Assembly: GCF_018866305.1 (NCBI RefSeq)
Contig: NZ_CP076456.1
Span: 3,410,001-3,474,000, forward strand
Source of the DNA: Arthrobacter sunyaminii
Lineage (GTDB): Bacteria > Actinomycetota > Actinomycetes > Actinomycetales > Micrococcaceae
Length of the DNA: 64,000 nucleotides
Direction: 5' to 3'
The notes beneath the pieces are model-generated. The model searched no databases, was not told the origin of the DNA, and worked only from the letters and a program-made list of their open reading frames with translations. The translations under genes and the position numbers were made by a program. This document shows, piece after piece, positions 9,201-17,213 of this stretch; position 1 is the stretch's first letter, and each line of letters begins with the position of its first letter.

Positions 9201-9984
9201 TGAGGTAGGTGGCATCCCACCAGTCCCCGGATTCGGGCACATCCGTCTGGTCACCGAAAACCTGCGGGCTGGCCACCGGAAGGTCTGCGTACCAGTCGTA
9301 AAAACTGTTCATCACCCCGCCGATGAGATTGATGAAGCGGGCACCGGCGGCATGGGACACCATGGACATGGCCGGAATAGGCGAGAAGCCGGTGCAGCGG
9401 TCCGGACCGTAGTTCTTGACCGTGGAAACGTGGGCCGCGGCGGTCATCTCCAGGGCCTCGGCCCAGGTGGACCGGGCGAGCCCGCCCTTGCCTCGGGCCT
9501 GCTGGTAGGTGCGACGGCTTTCCGGGTCATTGACGATTCGTTCCCAGGCCAGCACCGGGTCTCCGGTGTCCTTCTTCGCCGCCCGGTACATTTCCAGCAG
9601 CACGCCGCGGATGTACGGATAGCGCACCCGGGTGGGCGAATACGTGTACCAGGAGAAGGCGGCGCCGCGCGGACAGCCCCGGGGCTCGTACTCCGGACGG
9701 TCCGGACCCACCGTGGGATAGTCCGTTTCCTGCGCTTCCCAGGTGATGATCCCGTCTTTGACGTAGACCTTCCAGGAGCAGGACCCGGTGCAGTTGACTC
9801 CGTGGGTGGAGCGCACCACCTTGTCGTGGCTCCATCGGTTCCGGTAGAAGGAATCACCCTTGCGGCCGCCCTCCCGGAACACGGCACGGCCGTCATCGGT
9901 CTCATCCCAACGGGTGAAAAACCTGCCGAGCTTGAGCATTGCTTCTGTTGCCGGGCCATCAATCCCCGGTGCGGAGCCAGCCAT
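6265..9984 (-). CDS. narG: Respiratory nitrate reductase alpha subunit (molybdenum catalytic)
   Basis: NarG reduces nitrate to nitrite on the cytoplasmic side using Mo-bis-MGD. The 1239-aa length is typical. The FS0 cluster ligands H61-x3-C65-x3-C69-x34-C104 match the His/Cys pattern of NarG, and Asp230 in YDWYADLP is at the position of the Mo-coordinating aspartate. It is first in a five-gene operon narGHJI-narK. The ATG at 9984 is six bases after a TAGCGT -10, so the mRNA is predicted to be leaderless. No narXL-type two-component system or moa gene is in the window. Confidence 0.97.
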   Translation of the reverse strand: MAGSAPGIDGPATEAMLKLGRFFTRWDETDDGRAVFREGGRKGDSFYRNRWSHDKVVRSTHGVNCTGSCSWKVYVKDGIITWEAQETDYPTVGPDRPEYEPRGCPRGAAFSWYTYSPTRVRYPYIRGVLLEMYRAAKKDTGDPVLAWERIVNDPESRRTYQQARGKGGLARSTWAEALEMTAAAHVSTVKNYGPDRCTGFSPIPAMSMVSHAAGARFINLIGGVMNSFYDWYADLPVASPQVFGDQTDVPESGDWWDATYLMMWGSNIPVTRTPDAHWMVEGRYRGTKVVSVSPDYADNTKFADEWLPAQAGSDGALAMAMGHVILKENFVDRRVPFFEDYVRQFTDLPFLVSINTRTDGSVVPGKFLTAADLGPAESGAADAAFKTVLLDRDAGTPVVPNGSVGFRYNDADAGKWNLDLQGVVPALSIADAPAWQGEVSRVDLPAFTDPSGIGSVLRRGVPVMTVAGRTVTTVFDLMLAQYGVRRDGLPGEWATGYDDAETPYTPAWQQEVTNVKPDAVIRTARDFAANAEKSNGRSMIILGAGICQWYHGDVTYRAILAMLMLTGCEGRNGGGWAHYVGQEKCRPITGWAAMASAGDWNRPPRFMIGTAFWYMHTDQFRSDGYSSDSMQSPLAQGHLRGLHTADVIAKSTRMGWMPFFPQFDAKNSLDVADEAAAGVARGEAKDEASWVARRLKDGRLRFAVEDIDAPENWPRTLVLWRSNLLGSSAKGEEYFQKHLLGTLNNVMGADHGESRPADVVWRDEAPQGKLDLLVSADFRMTSSTLLSDVVFPAATWYEKYDLSSTDMHPYVHAFTPAIAPPWEAKTDYDLFRLLSEEFSRQAAVHLGVRKDLVATALTHDTPGEIAQPGGHAPDWKGTDIPAVPGKNLPSLAVVERDYTAIGEKFVAVGPLADKLGLTTKYVKYDVTKPLEDLARKHGVFDSGAAAGRPAVDTDARMAEAILLLSGTTNGELAVQGFRTLEKRTGTPLADLAEGAEDKKITFRDTQDRPTPVITSPEWSGSETGGRRYAPFTINIERLKPFHTLTGRMHFFLDHDWMQDMGEALPIYRPPLDMHRLFGEPQLGTRGDLSVAVRYLTPHNKWSIHSEYQDNLLMLSLSRGGTAVWMSTQDAALIEVNDNDWVECISNNGVLVGRAIVSSRMPAGVIYVHHAQERIIDVPKSEATGRRGGIHNSVTRILVKPTHMIGGYAQLSWAFNYLGPTGNQRDIVSVVRKRSQKVAY

Positions 9985-9990
9985 GAAACC

Positions 9991-9996
9991 ACGCTA
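9991..9996 (-). promoter_or_regulatory. -10 box (TAGCGT) of the nar operon
   Basis: TAGCGT on the minus strand, then six bases, then the narG ATG. The narG/menB intergenic region (9985-10138) holds both divergent promoters. I saw no clear FNR/CRP-type or Rex-type palindrome in it. Confidence 0.55.
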
Positions 9997-10125
9997 GGCC
10001 CGGAGCCGGTGGACGGGACAGCCCATCGGCAGGAAATTCATGCCGCAGAACGCAGACCGGTCCGGCGGGAGGACCTTAGGCGGTTCCTCCACGGGGTCGC
10101 GCGCAGTGGGTTTGGGATGGAGCGA

Positions 10126-10131
10126 TAAACT
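10126..10131 (+). promoter_or_regulatory. -10 box (TAAACT) of menB
   Basis: TAAACT, then seven bases, then GTG at 10139. This predicts a leaderless or one-base-leader mRNA and is the main reason for choosing the GTG over the upstream in-frame ATG at 10040. Confidence 0.5.
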
Positions 10132-10138
10132 CGGAACT

Positions 10139-11092
10139 GTGAGCACAGATCTTCCTGAACAGGTGTCCGATATTTTCGACCCGCAGCAGTGGCGTCTTGT
10201 CTCCGGGTTTGAGGACCTGCAGGACATGACCTACCACCGCCAAGTGGAGCGCTCTGCCGACGGCGGGATCGTGCGTGACCTGCCTACCGTGCGCATCGCG
10301 TTCAACCGTCCGGAGGTCCGCAACGCGTTCCGCCCGGGCACCGTGGATGAGCTCTACCGGGCCATGGACCACGCCCGGATGACCCCCGACGTTGCCACGG
10401 TGCTGCTTACGGGCAACGGCCCCTCCCCCAAGGACGGCGGCCACTCCTTCTGCTCCGGCGGTGACCAGCGGATCCGCGGCCGCGACGGCTACCGGTACGC
10501 CGAGGGCGAGACCCGGGAAACCATCGATCCCGCGCGCGCCGGCCGGCTGCACATCCTGGAAGTCCAGCGCCTGATCCGCACCATGCCCAAGGTGGTCATA
10601 GCCGTCGTCAACGGCTGGGCGGCCGGCGGCGGGCACAGCCTGCACGTGGTCTCGGACCTCACCATCGCCTCCCGCGAGCACGGGAAGTTCAAGCAGACGG
10701 ATGCCACGGTGGGCAGCTTCGACGCCGGCTACGGTTCGGCGCTGCTGGCCCGGCAAATCGGCCAGAAAAAGGCCCGCGAAATCTTCTTCCTGGCCCGGGA
10801 GTACTCCGCCGAAGACATGGTGGAGATGGGCGCGGTCAACGAGGCAGTCGATCACGAGAACCTGGAGAAGGTGGCCCTGGAATACGCCGCGGACATCGCC
10901 CGGCAGTCCCCGCAGGCCATCCGCATGCTGAAGTTCGCATTCAACCTGGCTGATGACGGCCTGGCCGGCCAGCAGGTCTTCGCCGGGGAAGCCACCCGGC
11001 TGGCGTACATGACCGATGAAGCGGTGGAAGGCAAGGAAGCCTTCCTAGAGAAACGGGACCCCGACTGGTCCTCCTTCCCCTACTACTTCTAG
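10139..11092 (+). CDS. menB: 1,4-dihydroxy-2-naphthoyl-CoA synthase
   Basis: MenB closes the second ring of the naphthoquinone head group, converting o-succinylbenzoyl-CoA to DHNA-CoA. The 317-aa crotonase-fold protein contains HSFCSGGDQRIRG and WAAGGGHSLHVVSD, two oxyanion/CoA-binding regions of MenB, and FKQTDATVGSFDAGYGS, where the family's catalytic Asp sits. An upstream frame extends to 10040, but the preceding ~33 residues look non-conserved and a -10 box sits at 10126, so the GTG at 10139 is taken. It is followed nine bases later by menE. Confidence 0.94.
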   Translation: MSTDLPEQVSDIFDPQQWRLVSGFEDLQDMTYHRQVERSADGGIVRDLPTVRIAFNRPEVRNAFRPGTVDELYRAMDHARMTPDVATVLLTGNGPSPKDGGHSFCSGGDQRIRGRDGYRYAEGETRETIDPARAGRLHILEVQRLIRTMPKVVIAVVNGWAAGGGHSLHVVSDLTIASREHGKFKQTDATVGSFDAGYGSALLARQIGQKKAREIFFLAREYSAEDMVEMGAVNEAVDHENLEKVALEYAADIARQSPQAIRMLKFAFNLADDGLAGQQVFAGEATRLAYMTDEAVEGKEAFLEKRDPDWSSFPYYF

Positions 11093-11101
11093 GCCGCCGC
11101 C

Positions 11102-12244
11102 ATGGAACTGCTGACCGTCCACACACCCGCCGGCTTTAATGCCCAGGAGCTCCTGGCTCCGCTGGCAGATGCCCTCGCCGGCGAAGGTCCAGCTGTTGCC
11201 CCCTATGCGGACCCGCACCAGACTTTCTCCGGGGAACTCCCCAACGATGACATCGCCCTGGTCATCAGCACCTCGGGGTCCACCGGAACCCCCAAGCAGA
11301 CCATGCTCAGCACGGATGCCCTGGCCGCTTCCTCCATGGCCACGGCCATGGCGCTGCATGCGGACGGGCAGTGGCTGATGGCTCTGCCCGCGCACTACAT
11401 CGCCGGCGTGCAGGTCTTGATCCGCTCGCTGTATGCCGGGACCCAGCCGGTGTTCATGGACACGTCCGGATCCTTTAGCGCGGCCCGCTTTACGCAGGCG
11501 GCCGAAGAGATGACGGACCGCAACCGGTTCACGTCCCTGGTGCCCACCCAGCTGCACCGGCTGCTGACCAACCCCGAGCCGGAAACGGTGCGCGTGCTGC
11601 GCCGCTTCAACGCCATCCTCCTGGGCGGGGCTCCTGCCGGCACCGGGCTCCTCGCCGACGCAGCCGCACTCGGCCTGAACGTCGTCACCACCTACGGCAT
11701 GAGCGAAACCTGCGGCGGCTGCGTGTACGACGGCGTGCCGCTGCCCGGTGTCGACGTTGAGGTGGAATCCGGCGCCCTCTGGATCGCCGGGGACATCCTG
11801 GCGGACGGCTATCTGGGCCGGCCCGAACTCACCGCGGAACGCTTCCGGTTCAATTCCGGCAAACGCTGGTACCGGACCGATGACACAGGCAACGTGGAGA
11901 ACGGCCGGGTCACGGTGTCCGGGCGGCTGGATGACGTCATCGTCAGCGGCGGCGTCAAGATCTCCGCCGCGTCTGTCGGCGCGGCCATCGAGCAGTTGGC
12001 CGAAGTCTCCGATGCCGTGGTCCTGGGCCTGGACAGCCCGGAATGGGGAAGCATAGTCGCTGCCGCCGTCGTCGGCTCCGTTGATCCTGAAAAGGTTCGC
12101 GACGTCGTCCGCACAACGCTGGGAAAGGCCGCGGTGCCCAAGGTGGTGCTCCTGCTGGAGGCCCTGCCGCTGCTGGCCAACGGCAAAACCGACCGGATGG
12201 GGATCCGCCAGCTGCTGGCGGCCGCCGGGCACACGCACCCCTGA
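11102..12244 (+). CDS. menE: o-Succinylbenzoate-CoA ligase
   Basis: MenE activates o-succinylbenzoate with ATP and CoA, making the MenB substrate. The 380-aa protein is short for an ANL-superfamily ligase, as is usual for actinobacterial MenE. The AMP-binding P-loop STSGSTGTPK is at residues 56-65; TTYGMSETCGG is the adenine-binding motif; WYRTDDTG and the C-terminal NGKTDR lysine motif are present. It lies nine bases after menB, in the same likely operon. Confidence 0.93.
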   Translation: MELLTVHTPAGFNAQELLAPLADALAGEGPAVAPYADPHQTFSGELPNDDIALVISTSGSTGTPKQTMLSTDALAASSMATAMALHADGQWLMALPAHYIAGVQVLIRSLYAGTQPVFMDTSGSFSAARFTQAAEEMTDRNRFTSLVPTQLHRLLTNPEPETVRVLRRFNAILLGGAPAGTGLLADAAALGLNVVTTYGMSETCGGCVYDGVPLPGVDVEVESGALWIAGDILADGYLGRPELTAERFRFNSGKRWYRTDDTGNVENGRVTVSGRLDDVIVSGGVKISAASVGAAIEQLAEVSDAVVLGLDSPEWGSIVAAAVVGSVDPEKVRDVVRTTLGKAAVPKVVLLLEALPLLANGKTDRMGIRQLLAAAGHTHP

Positions 12245-12252
12245 TGTCTGCA

Positions 12253-12269
12253 CCGGGCCGTCGGCCCGG
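12253..12269. repeat. Short perfect inverted repeat between menE and menA
   Basis: CCGGGCCG and CGGCCCGG flank a single central T. It could form a small stable hairpin in the menE-menA spacer. There is no T-run after it, so it is more likely an attenuating or RNA-stability structure than a full terminator. Confidence 0.4.
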
Positions 12270-12341
12270 CGGATTTCGCGCAGCGAAGCTGCGGCAGAAT
12301 AGATCCCAGAGAACCTTCACTAGAACAAGAGGATGTTGATT

Positions 12342-13226
12342 GTGGCTACAGCCGCGCAGTGGTTAGAAGGAGCCCGCCCCCGCACTCTGCCGATGGCGGT
12401 GGCTCCGGTCATTATCGGCACCGCCGCGGCCTATGATCTCGGTTCGTTCAAACCCCTGAATGCCGTGCTCGCCGCACTGGTGGCCATCCTGCTGCAGGTA
12501 GGCGTGAATTACGCCAATGACTACTCGGACGGCATCCGCGGCACCGACGACAACCGGGTGGGCCCGCTGCGGCTGACCGGCTCCGGCGCGGCACGGGCCA
12601 AGCAGGTCAAGTACGCGGCCTTCGCCTGCTTTGGCGCGGCGATGGTGGCCGGCCTGGTGCTGGTTATCCTGTCTTCCGCCTGGTTCCTGATCCTGGTCGG
12701 GGTGGGCTGCGTCGCAGCGGCATGGGGTTACACGGGCGGACGCAACCCCTACGGCTACATGGGACTGGGCGACGTCTTCGTGTTTGTGTTCTTTGGCCTG
12801 GTGGCGACGCTGGGTACCACGTACACGCAGGCGGGACAGATCAGCGTGCCCGCGGTGCTTGGTGCCGTCGGCACCGGACTGATCGCCATGGCGCTGCTGA
12901 TGGCCAACAACGTTCGGGACATCCCCACGGACCGCGAGGCCGGAAAGCGGACCCTGGCCGTACGGCTGGGCGACGAAGCGGCCCGCATCAGCTACGTCAT
13001 GATGCTCGCGGTGGCCATTTTGCTGCCGCTGTTCCTCGCCTCTGACTACCCCTGGGTTCTGCTGGTCCTGCTGCTGATCCCGGCCTGCCTGATGCCCAGC
13101 TGGCTGATGCTCAAGGGCAAGAAGCGCCGGAGCCTGATCCCGGTCCTGAAACAGACGGGGCTGATCAACCTCGGGTTCGCCCTGCTGTACAGCCTCGGCC
13201 TGATCCTCACCCGGATGCTGGCCTAG
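12342..13226 (+). CDS. menA: 1,4-dihydroxy-2-naphthoate polyprenyltransferase
   Basis: MenA attaches the polyprenyl tail to DHNA in the membrane, giving demethylmenaquinone. It is a UbiA-superfamily protein with about eight or nine membrane segments and the two Asp-rich prenyl-diphosphate motifs, NDYSDGIRGTDD and DIPTDREAGKRTLAVRLG. An ATG occurs at 12333, but an AAGAGG Shine-Dalgarno directly abuts it; the GTG at 12342 has proper nine-base spacing and is chosen (294 aa). Menaquinone made here serves the neighbouring nitrate reductase. Confidence 0.92.
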   Translation: MATAAQWLEGARPRTLPMAVAPVIIGTAAAYDLGSFKPLNAVLAALVAILLQVGVNYANDYSDGIRGTDDNRVGPLRLTGSGAARAKQVKYAAFACFGAAMVAGLVLVILSSAWFLILVGVGCVAAAWGYTGGRNPYGYMGLGDVFVFVFFGLVATLGTTYTQAGQISVPAVLGAVGTGLIAMALLMANNVRDIPTDREAGKRTLAVRLGDEAARISYVMMLAVAILLPLFLASDYPWVLLVLLLIPACLMPSWLMLKGKKRRSLIPVLKQTGLINLGFALLYSLGLILTRMLA

Positions 13227-13255
13227 GTGTAGTAATGCCCGGGTAGGTTCCGCGC

Positions 13256-13567
13256 TTACTTATCCTCGCGGGGACGGCGGTCGGAGTTGATCTGCACGTC
13301 CGGGTGCGCATCCAGCAGGCTGTCCTCAGCACCGGCATCGTCACGTTCAATGCGGTTTGTGGTCCGCGGGTTGTTGCCGTGGAAGCGCTGCTGCACGGTG
13401 CGTGCCGCTTCGTCGCGCATCTCGCGGAAGAACAGGTACGTCACGCACCATGCAAGGACGGCGCCAGCAATCGCGGAGAGCACCAAGCCCAGCCCCAACC
13501 AATAGCATGCTGCAAAGAAGACGGCCACCAAACCAAGGCGGAGAGCGGTAAATTTCCAGAAAGCCAC
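13256..13567 (-). CDS. DUF4229-type small membrane protein
   Basis: The 103-aa product has two tightly packed hydrophobic segments (about residues 8-27 and 29-47) followed by a charged cytoplasmic tail with FFREMRDEAARTVQQR. This layout matches the DUF4229 family of actinobacterial membrane proteins, often found next to menA; function is unknown. The GTG at 13567 is six bases after a TAGAAT -10 box, predicting a leaderless mRNA. Its 3' end faces menA with a 29-base gap. Confidence 0.75.
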   Translation of the reverse strand: MAFWKFTALRLGLVAVFFAACYWLGLGLVLSAIAGAVLAWCVTYLFFREMRDEAARTVQQRFHGNNPRTTNRIERDDAGAEDSLLDAHPDVQINSDRRPREDK

Positions 13568-13573
13568 ACCGCC

Positions 13574-13579
13574 ATTCTA
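13574..13579 (-). promoter_or_regulatory. -10 box (TAGAAT) of the DUF4229 gene
   Basis: TAGAAT, six bases, then GTG at 13567. It is part of a divergent promoter pair with 13675-13680. Confidence 0.6.
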
Positions 13580-13674
13580 GTGGCTGTTCCTGTGTGCAGC
13601 TTCTTCACGGCCACGAGGGCACCCGCCGACCCGCCCGGTATGGAACTCACAGCTGAAGGTCAGCTGCGCTCCCC

Positions 13675-13680
13675 TACAAT
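13675..13680 (+). promoter_or_regulatory. -10 box (TACAAT) of the PLDc_N gene
   Basis: TACAAT matches five of six bases of TATAAT. It is followed by six bases and ATG 13687, giving a predicted leaderless transcript. Confidence 0.65.
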
Positions 13681-13686
13681 TGAGTC

Positions 13687-14067
13687 ATGCCTCGCCTCGT
13701 GCTTTTCGGTGTCATCATTGTCGCCGCCGTCATTATTTACGCCATCGTCGACTGCGTCATGTCGCGTGCACAGGAGGTGCGCAGCATCTCAAAGACGGCG
13801 TGGATCTTCACGATCGTGCTGTTGCCGGTGCTCGGCGCGCTCCTGTGGTTCCTGTTTGGCCGCCCGATGAGCGGTCCGGAGCCGAAGAACCGGAAGCCGC
13901 GCCATCCCACCGCTCCCGACGACGACCCGGAGTTCCTGCGCAACCTGGCCATCCGCCGTCGGCAGCAGGAGAAGGAAGCCGAGCTCAAGCGCCGTGAGGC
14001 TGAACTCCGCGAGCGTGAGAAGCAGGCCGGAAACAAAAAGAACGACGACGAAAAGCCCACCTCGTAG
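13687..14067 (+). CDS. PLDc_N (phospholipase D N-terminal-like) membrane protein
   Basis: The 126-aa protein has two membrane segments (about residues 4-22 and 38-57) with SKTAWIFTIVLLPVLGALLWFLFGRP between and across the second, the recognisable PLDc_N pattern seen at the N-terminus of cardiolipin synthases and as free-standing small proteins. The catalytic PLD domain is absent. The C-terminal half is a highly charged predicted coiled coil (repeated E/K/R heptads from about residue 90). Function of stand-alone members is unknown. Confidence 0.75.
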   Translation: MPRLVLFGVIIVAAVIIYAIVDCVMSRAQEVRSISKTAWIFTIVLLPVLGALLWFLFGRPMSGPEPKNRKPRHPTAPDDDPEFLRNLAIRRRQQEKEAELKRREAELREREKQAGNKKNDDEKPTS

Positions 14068-14084
14068 CTCAGCGGCCAGCCGCC

Positions 14085-14119
14085 AAACCCGCTCCGGTCA
14101 TCCCCGGGGCGGGTTTTTT
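14085..14119 (+). terminator. Rho-independent terminator after PLDc_N gene
   Basis: AAACCCGC (14085-14092) pairs with GCGGGTTT (14109-14116) and the strand ends in a six-T run (14114-14119). It lies 17 bases after the stop codon. Confidence 0.75.
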
Positions 14120-14160
14120 GTTGCCCACGACGCGGACGGGACACTCGGCGGGCCAATAGA

Positions 14161-14194
14161 AAACCCGCCGCCCGGCGAACCGGAGGGCGGGTTT
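14161..14194 (-). terminator. Terminator at the end of the ccs operon
   Basis: AAACCCGCC (14161-14169) pairs with GGCGGGTTT (14186-14194). Read on the minus strand the stem is followed by a T-rich stretch, so it fits as the end of the resA-ccdA-resB-ccsB transcript, 25 bases after the ccsB stop. It may also act on plus-strand readthrough. Confidence 0.65.
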
Positions 14195-14219
14195 CTAGCG
14201 GCCGAAGCCGGTCAGTGCG

Positions 14220-15305
14220 TTAGACGCCGGAGTAGCTGTGCAGGCCGGCGAAGAAGACGTTGACGATCGTGAAGTTGAAGACCACGCAAAGGTAGCCGAC
14301 GATCGAGAGCCAGGCGGCACGGGTGCCGGTCCAGCCGCGGGTGGCACGGGCATGCAGGTAGCCGGCATACACGACCCAGATCACGAAGGTCCAGACTTCC
14401 TTGGTGTCCCAGCCCCAGTACCGGCCCCAGGCCTGCTCGGCCCAGACGGACCCTGCCATGAGGGTGAAGGTCCACAGCACGAAGGCCACGGCGTTGATGC
14501 GGTAGGCGAAGTTCTCCAGGGCCTGGGCGGAGGGAACAATCCGCAGGAACGTGAGCTTGGAGGTGCCGCCGGCGCGAATCTTGGACTCGCGGTCCGCCTG
14601 CAGCAGCTGCAGGACGGACATGGCGAAGGTCAGCGTGAAGAGCGCGGAAGCAATGACGGCGACCGACACGTGAATGATGAGCCAGTAGCTTTGCAGCGCC
14701 GGAATCAGGTGGGCCACCGGCGTCGGGAAGCCAATGGTCGCAACCATCATCATGGTCAGGATCAGAGCCACCACAAAGGTGCCAAGGAAGCGCAGGTCCC
14801 GCTTGAGCAGCACCAGCAGGAACACGACGGCGACTACGAGGGCGCCGGTGGTGCAGAACTCGTACATGTTGCCCCAGGGCACCCGGTGGGCGGCGAGCCC
14901 CCGGGTAACCACGGCAGCGGTGTGGATCAGGGCGCCCAGGACGGTCAGTGCAACGCCGACGCGCGCGGTGTTCCGGCGCGCTCCGACGTAGCCCATGGAG
15001 GCATCGGCTGTCTGGGCCACGGCACCGCCGTCGGCAGCTGTACCGTCGGCATCCCAGCCGCGTACGTTGCCGTCCGCCAGATATGTGTCCGATCCGGCGC
15101 GGCCCGAGCGGGCGGATGCACCGGCATGCGCCGGTACCGGCGCCCCGGCCTTCTGCTCGGAGAGCTTGGATTCCACGGCCTGGATGGTTTTGCTGCTCTT
15201 GGCAAGATCCCAGGTGAAGGCAAGGAACGCCACCGTATAGGCGAACGCCGCCAACAGCATGAACAGCTCGCTGTACTCAGCGAGGGCGTAGTCAATGGAG
15301 GGCAT
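14220..15305 (-). CDS. ccsB: Cytochrome c biogenesis protein CcsB (ResC/CcsA family)
   Basis: With ResB this protein forms the System II heme-handling and ligation complex that attaches heme to apocytochrome c outside the membrane. The 361-aa protein has about eight membrane segments and the Trp-rich heme-binding WWD-type motif WGRYWGWDTKEVWTF near residue 290, with flanking conserved histidines (for example LHARATRGW). A roughly 70-residue hydrophilic insert (about residues 45-110) follows the first membrane segment. The ATG shares one base with the resB stop (TAATG), so translation is coupled. Confidence 0.92.
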   Translation of the reverse strand: MPSIDYALAEYSELFMLLAAFAYTVAFLAFTWDLAKSSKTIQAVESKLSEQKAGAPVPAHAGASARSGRAGSDTYLADGNVRGWDADGTAADGGAVAQTADASMGYVGARRNTARVGVALTVLGALIHTAAVVTRGLAAHRVPWGNMYEFCTTGALVVAVVFLLVLLKRDLRFLGTFVVALILTMMMVATIGFPTPVAHLIPALQSYWLIIHVSVAVIASALFTLTFAMSVLQLLQADRESKIRAGGTSKLTFLRIVPSAQALENFAYRINAVAFVLWTFTLMAGSVWAEQAWGRYWGWDTKEVWTFVIWVVYAGYLHARATRGWTGTRAAWLSIVGYLCVVFNFTIVNVFFAGLHSYSGV

Positions 15306-17125
15306 TACGAGTCCTTACCTGTTTCCTTCTTCTGCGCGGCACTGCTGTCCGCTGATGCTCCGGGCTCTGCGTCCCGGTCTGTCGTGTGCTGTCCGGAGCC
15401 CGGAGCAGATGCTTCCCCCGCGCCATTGTCCTCCACTGAGCCGGTGCCCGCCAACCACTGCTTCTGCAGCAGATCGCGGACGGCAGCAGCTTCAGTGGAC
15501 AGGCGCTGGTCTTCACCTCGGGCCAGGAGCCCGTATTCGACCATGATCCGCCCGTCGGCATGGGTGCCGGTGCGGACCCAAACACGTCGCCGGGCAAGGA
15601 ACAGTGAAGCGGCCAGGCCCGTGAGGGAGAGGGTGGCGAAGACCAGAACCCAGATTTTCGCCGGATCGTAGTGGATGTCCAGGGCAGCGTAGCGCTTGAT
15701 GCTGTCAAAGCTGATGGAACCCTTGCCCTCGGGCAGCTCATAGGTTTCCCCAACACCCAGGACAATGCCGCCGGCGTCCAGGTTGCGGCTGTTGATTTCC
15801 GTGAGGTCCTCGGTGTCCAGGACGTACACGTTGCTGGGCACGCCGTCATCCAGGCCCAGGTCGCCGTAGTACGCATTGAGGTTGAGCTGCGGATTGATCG
15901 GATCGGGGTCTCCGGAGTAGGACACGCCCTGTTCATCGAGCATGGCGGTGGGCAGGAAGAAGCCCACGAAACCGAGCTGGTCCGGCTTGGCATCCGGAGC
16001 CTTGATCACCATCAGGGACGTGTACATGCCGTCGCTGGGGACGGAGACCACGGGCCCCTGCAGGGCGATGTTGCCGTCGCCGTCGCGCACCGTGACGACC
16101 GGAGCATAGCCGTTGCCGACCAGGTAGACCCGGCTGCCGCCGATGGTCAGCGGAGCGTTGACCTTGAGCGTTTCAGTATGCTCGGCAGCATCCGGGCTTT
16201 CTTTGACCGTCATTTCGGCGGTGAAGTCCAGGGGCTGGCCGTAGTGGGTGGGCGACTCGCGGTCGAACCGGACGTTGAACTCGTCCAACGTCAGTGAGTA
16301 GGGCGCCAGCTGTTCCTCGGTGAAGCTGGTGCCCGGGGTGAACGAGTCATAGCCCACCAGGGTGTTGACGAAGGACTCCCCCTCCACCACCACCTTCTGG
16401 CCGCTGTAACCAAAGAGCCCGCCGATGGCAATGCAGATCAGCACGCCGATCAGGGCAGTGTGGAACACCAGGTTTCCAATTTCCTTCGCGAAGCCGCGTT
16501 CCGCTCCGACGGAGGGACGGTCGGTATCCAGGTCCCGGACATCCACCCGGTAGCCGCGCTTGCGCAGCAGCTGCGCGGCCTCCTTGACGGCGGCGGCAGC
16601 GGTGAGGCCCGACGACGCCGGCACAGCCAAGGTGCCGTACTCCGGCAGCCGGGACAGCCGCTTGGGGGTGCGCGGCGGCTTGGAGCGCATGGCGCGGTAG
16701 TGTGCCTTGGCGCGCGGAATGACGCAGCCGATCAGGGAGATGAACAGCAGCAGGTAAATCGCCGAGAACCAGACGGACGAGTACACGTCGAAGAGCTGCA
16801 GCCGGTCCAGCCAGGGGCCGGTGTCCGGGTTGTCCTTCAGGTACTGCGTGACGACGGCGGGGTTGGCCGGCCGCTGCGGAAACAGCGATCCGGGCACCGC
16901 GGCGACGGCCAGCAGCAGCAGCAGGAACAGTGCAGTGCGCATGCTGGTGAGCTGGGTCCAGGCCCAGCGAACCATGCCCAGCGGCCCGAGGGACGGCAGC
17001 TGGACATCTCCGGCGGAGCCTTTGCCGCCGGGGCCTTTCCGCCCGCCCTTGCCGCCGCCGGGCACGCCGGAGGCACTTGCGCCGTTGTTCTCGGCTTCGG
17101 TCAAAACTTCCGGTTCGCGCTTCAA
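15305..17125 (-). CDS. resB: Cytochrome c biogenesis protein ResB
   Basis: ResB is the System II partner of CcsB. The 606-aa product has three N-terminal membrane segments within about residues 55-235, a large extracytoplasmic domain (about 260-520) and a final membrane segment followed by a cytoplasmic tail. LGPLGMVRWAWTQLTSMRTALFLL marks the typical first-membrane-segment region. The predicted start is TTG at 17125; the first 45 residues are Gly/Lys-rich and look disordered, so a slightly different start is possible. It is followed by ccsB with a one-base overlap. Confidence 0.9.
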   Translation of the reverse strand: MKREPEVLTEAENNGASASGVPGGGKGGRKGPGGKGSAGDVQLPSLGPLGMVRWAWTQLTSMRTALFLLLLLAVAAVPGSLFPQRPANPAVVTQYLKDNPDTGPWLDRLQLFDVYSSVWFSAIYLLLFISLIGCVIPRAKAHYRAMRSKPPRTPKRLSRLPEYGTLAVPASSGLTAAAAVKEAAQLLRKRGYRVDVRDLDTDRPSVGAERGFAKEIGNLVFHTALIGVLICIAIGGLFGYSGQKVVVEGESFVNTLVGYDSFTPGTSFTEEQLAPYSLTLDEFNVRFDRESPTHYGQPLDFTAEMTVKESPDAAEHTETLKVNAPLTIGGSRVYLVGNGYAPVVTVRDGDGNIALQGPVVSVPSDGMYTSLMVIKAPDAKPDQLGFVGFFLPTAMLDEQGVSYSGDPDPINPQLNLNAYYGDLGLDDGVPSNVYVLDTEDLTEINSRNLDAGGIVLGVGETYELPEGKGSISFDSIKRYAALDIHYDPAKIWVLVFATLSLTGLAASLFLARRRVWVRTGTHADGRIMVEYGLLARGEDQRLSTEAAAVRDLLQKQWLAGTGSVEDNGAGEASAPGSGQHTTDRDAEPGASADSSAAQKKETGKDS

Positions 17126-17213
17126 CTGGCTCTCATGGTTCTTTGAAGGGGGCTTGTGCCGGGCAGGGGCCCCGGCAGTCCTTGGTCTTTTGTCAACGGC
17201 ATTGTCATCAGCA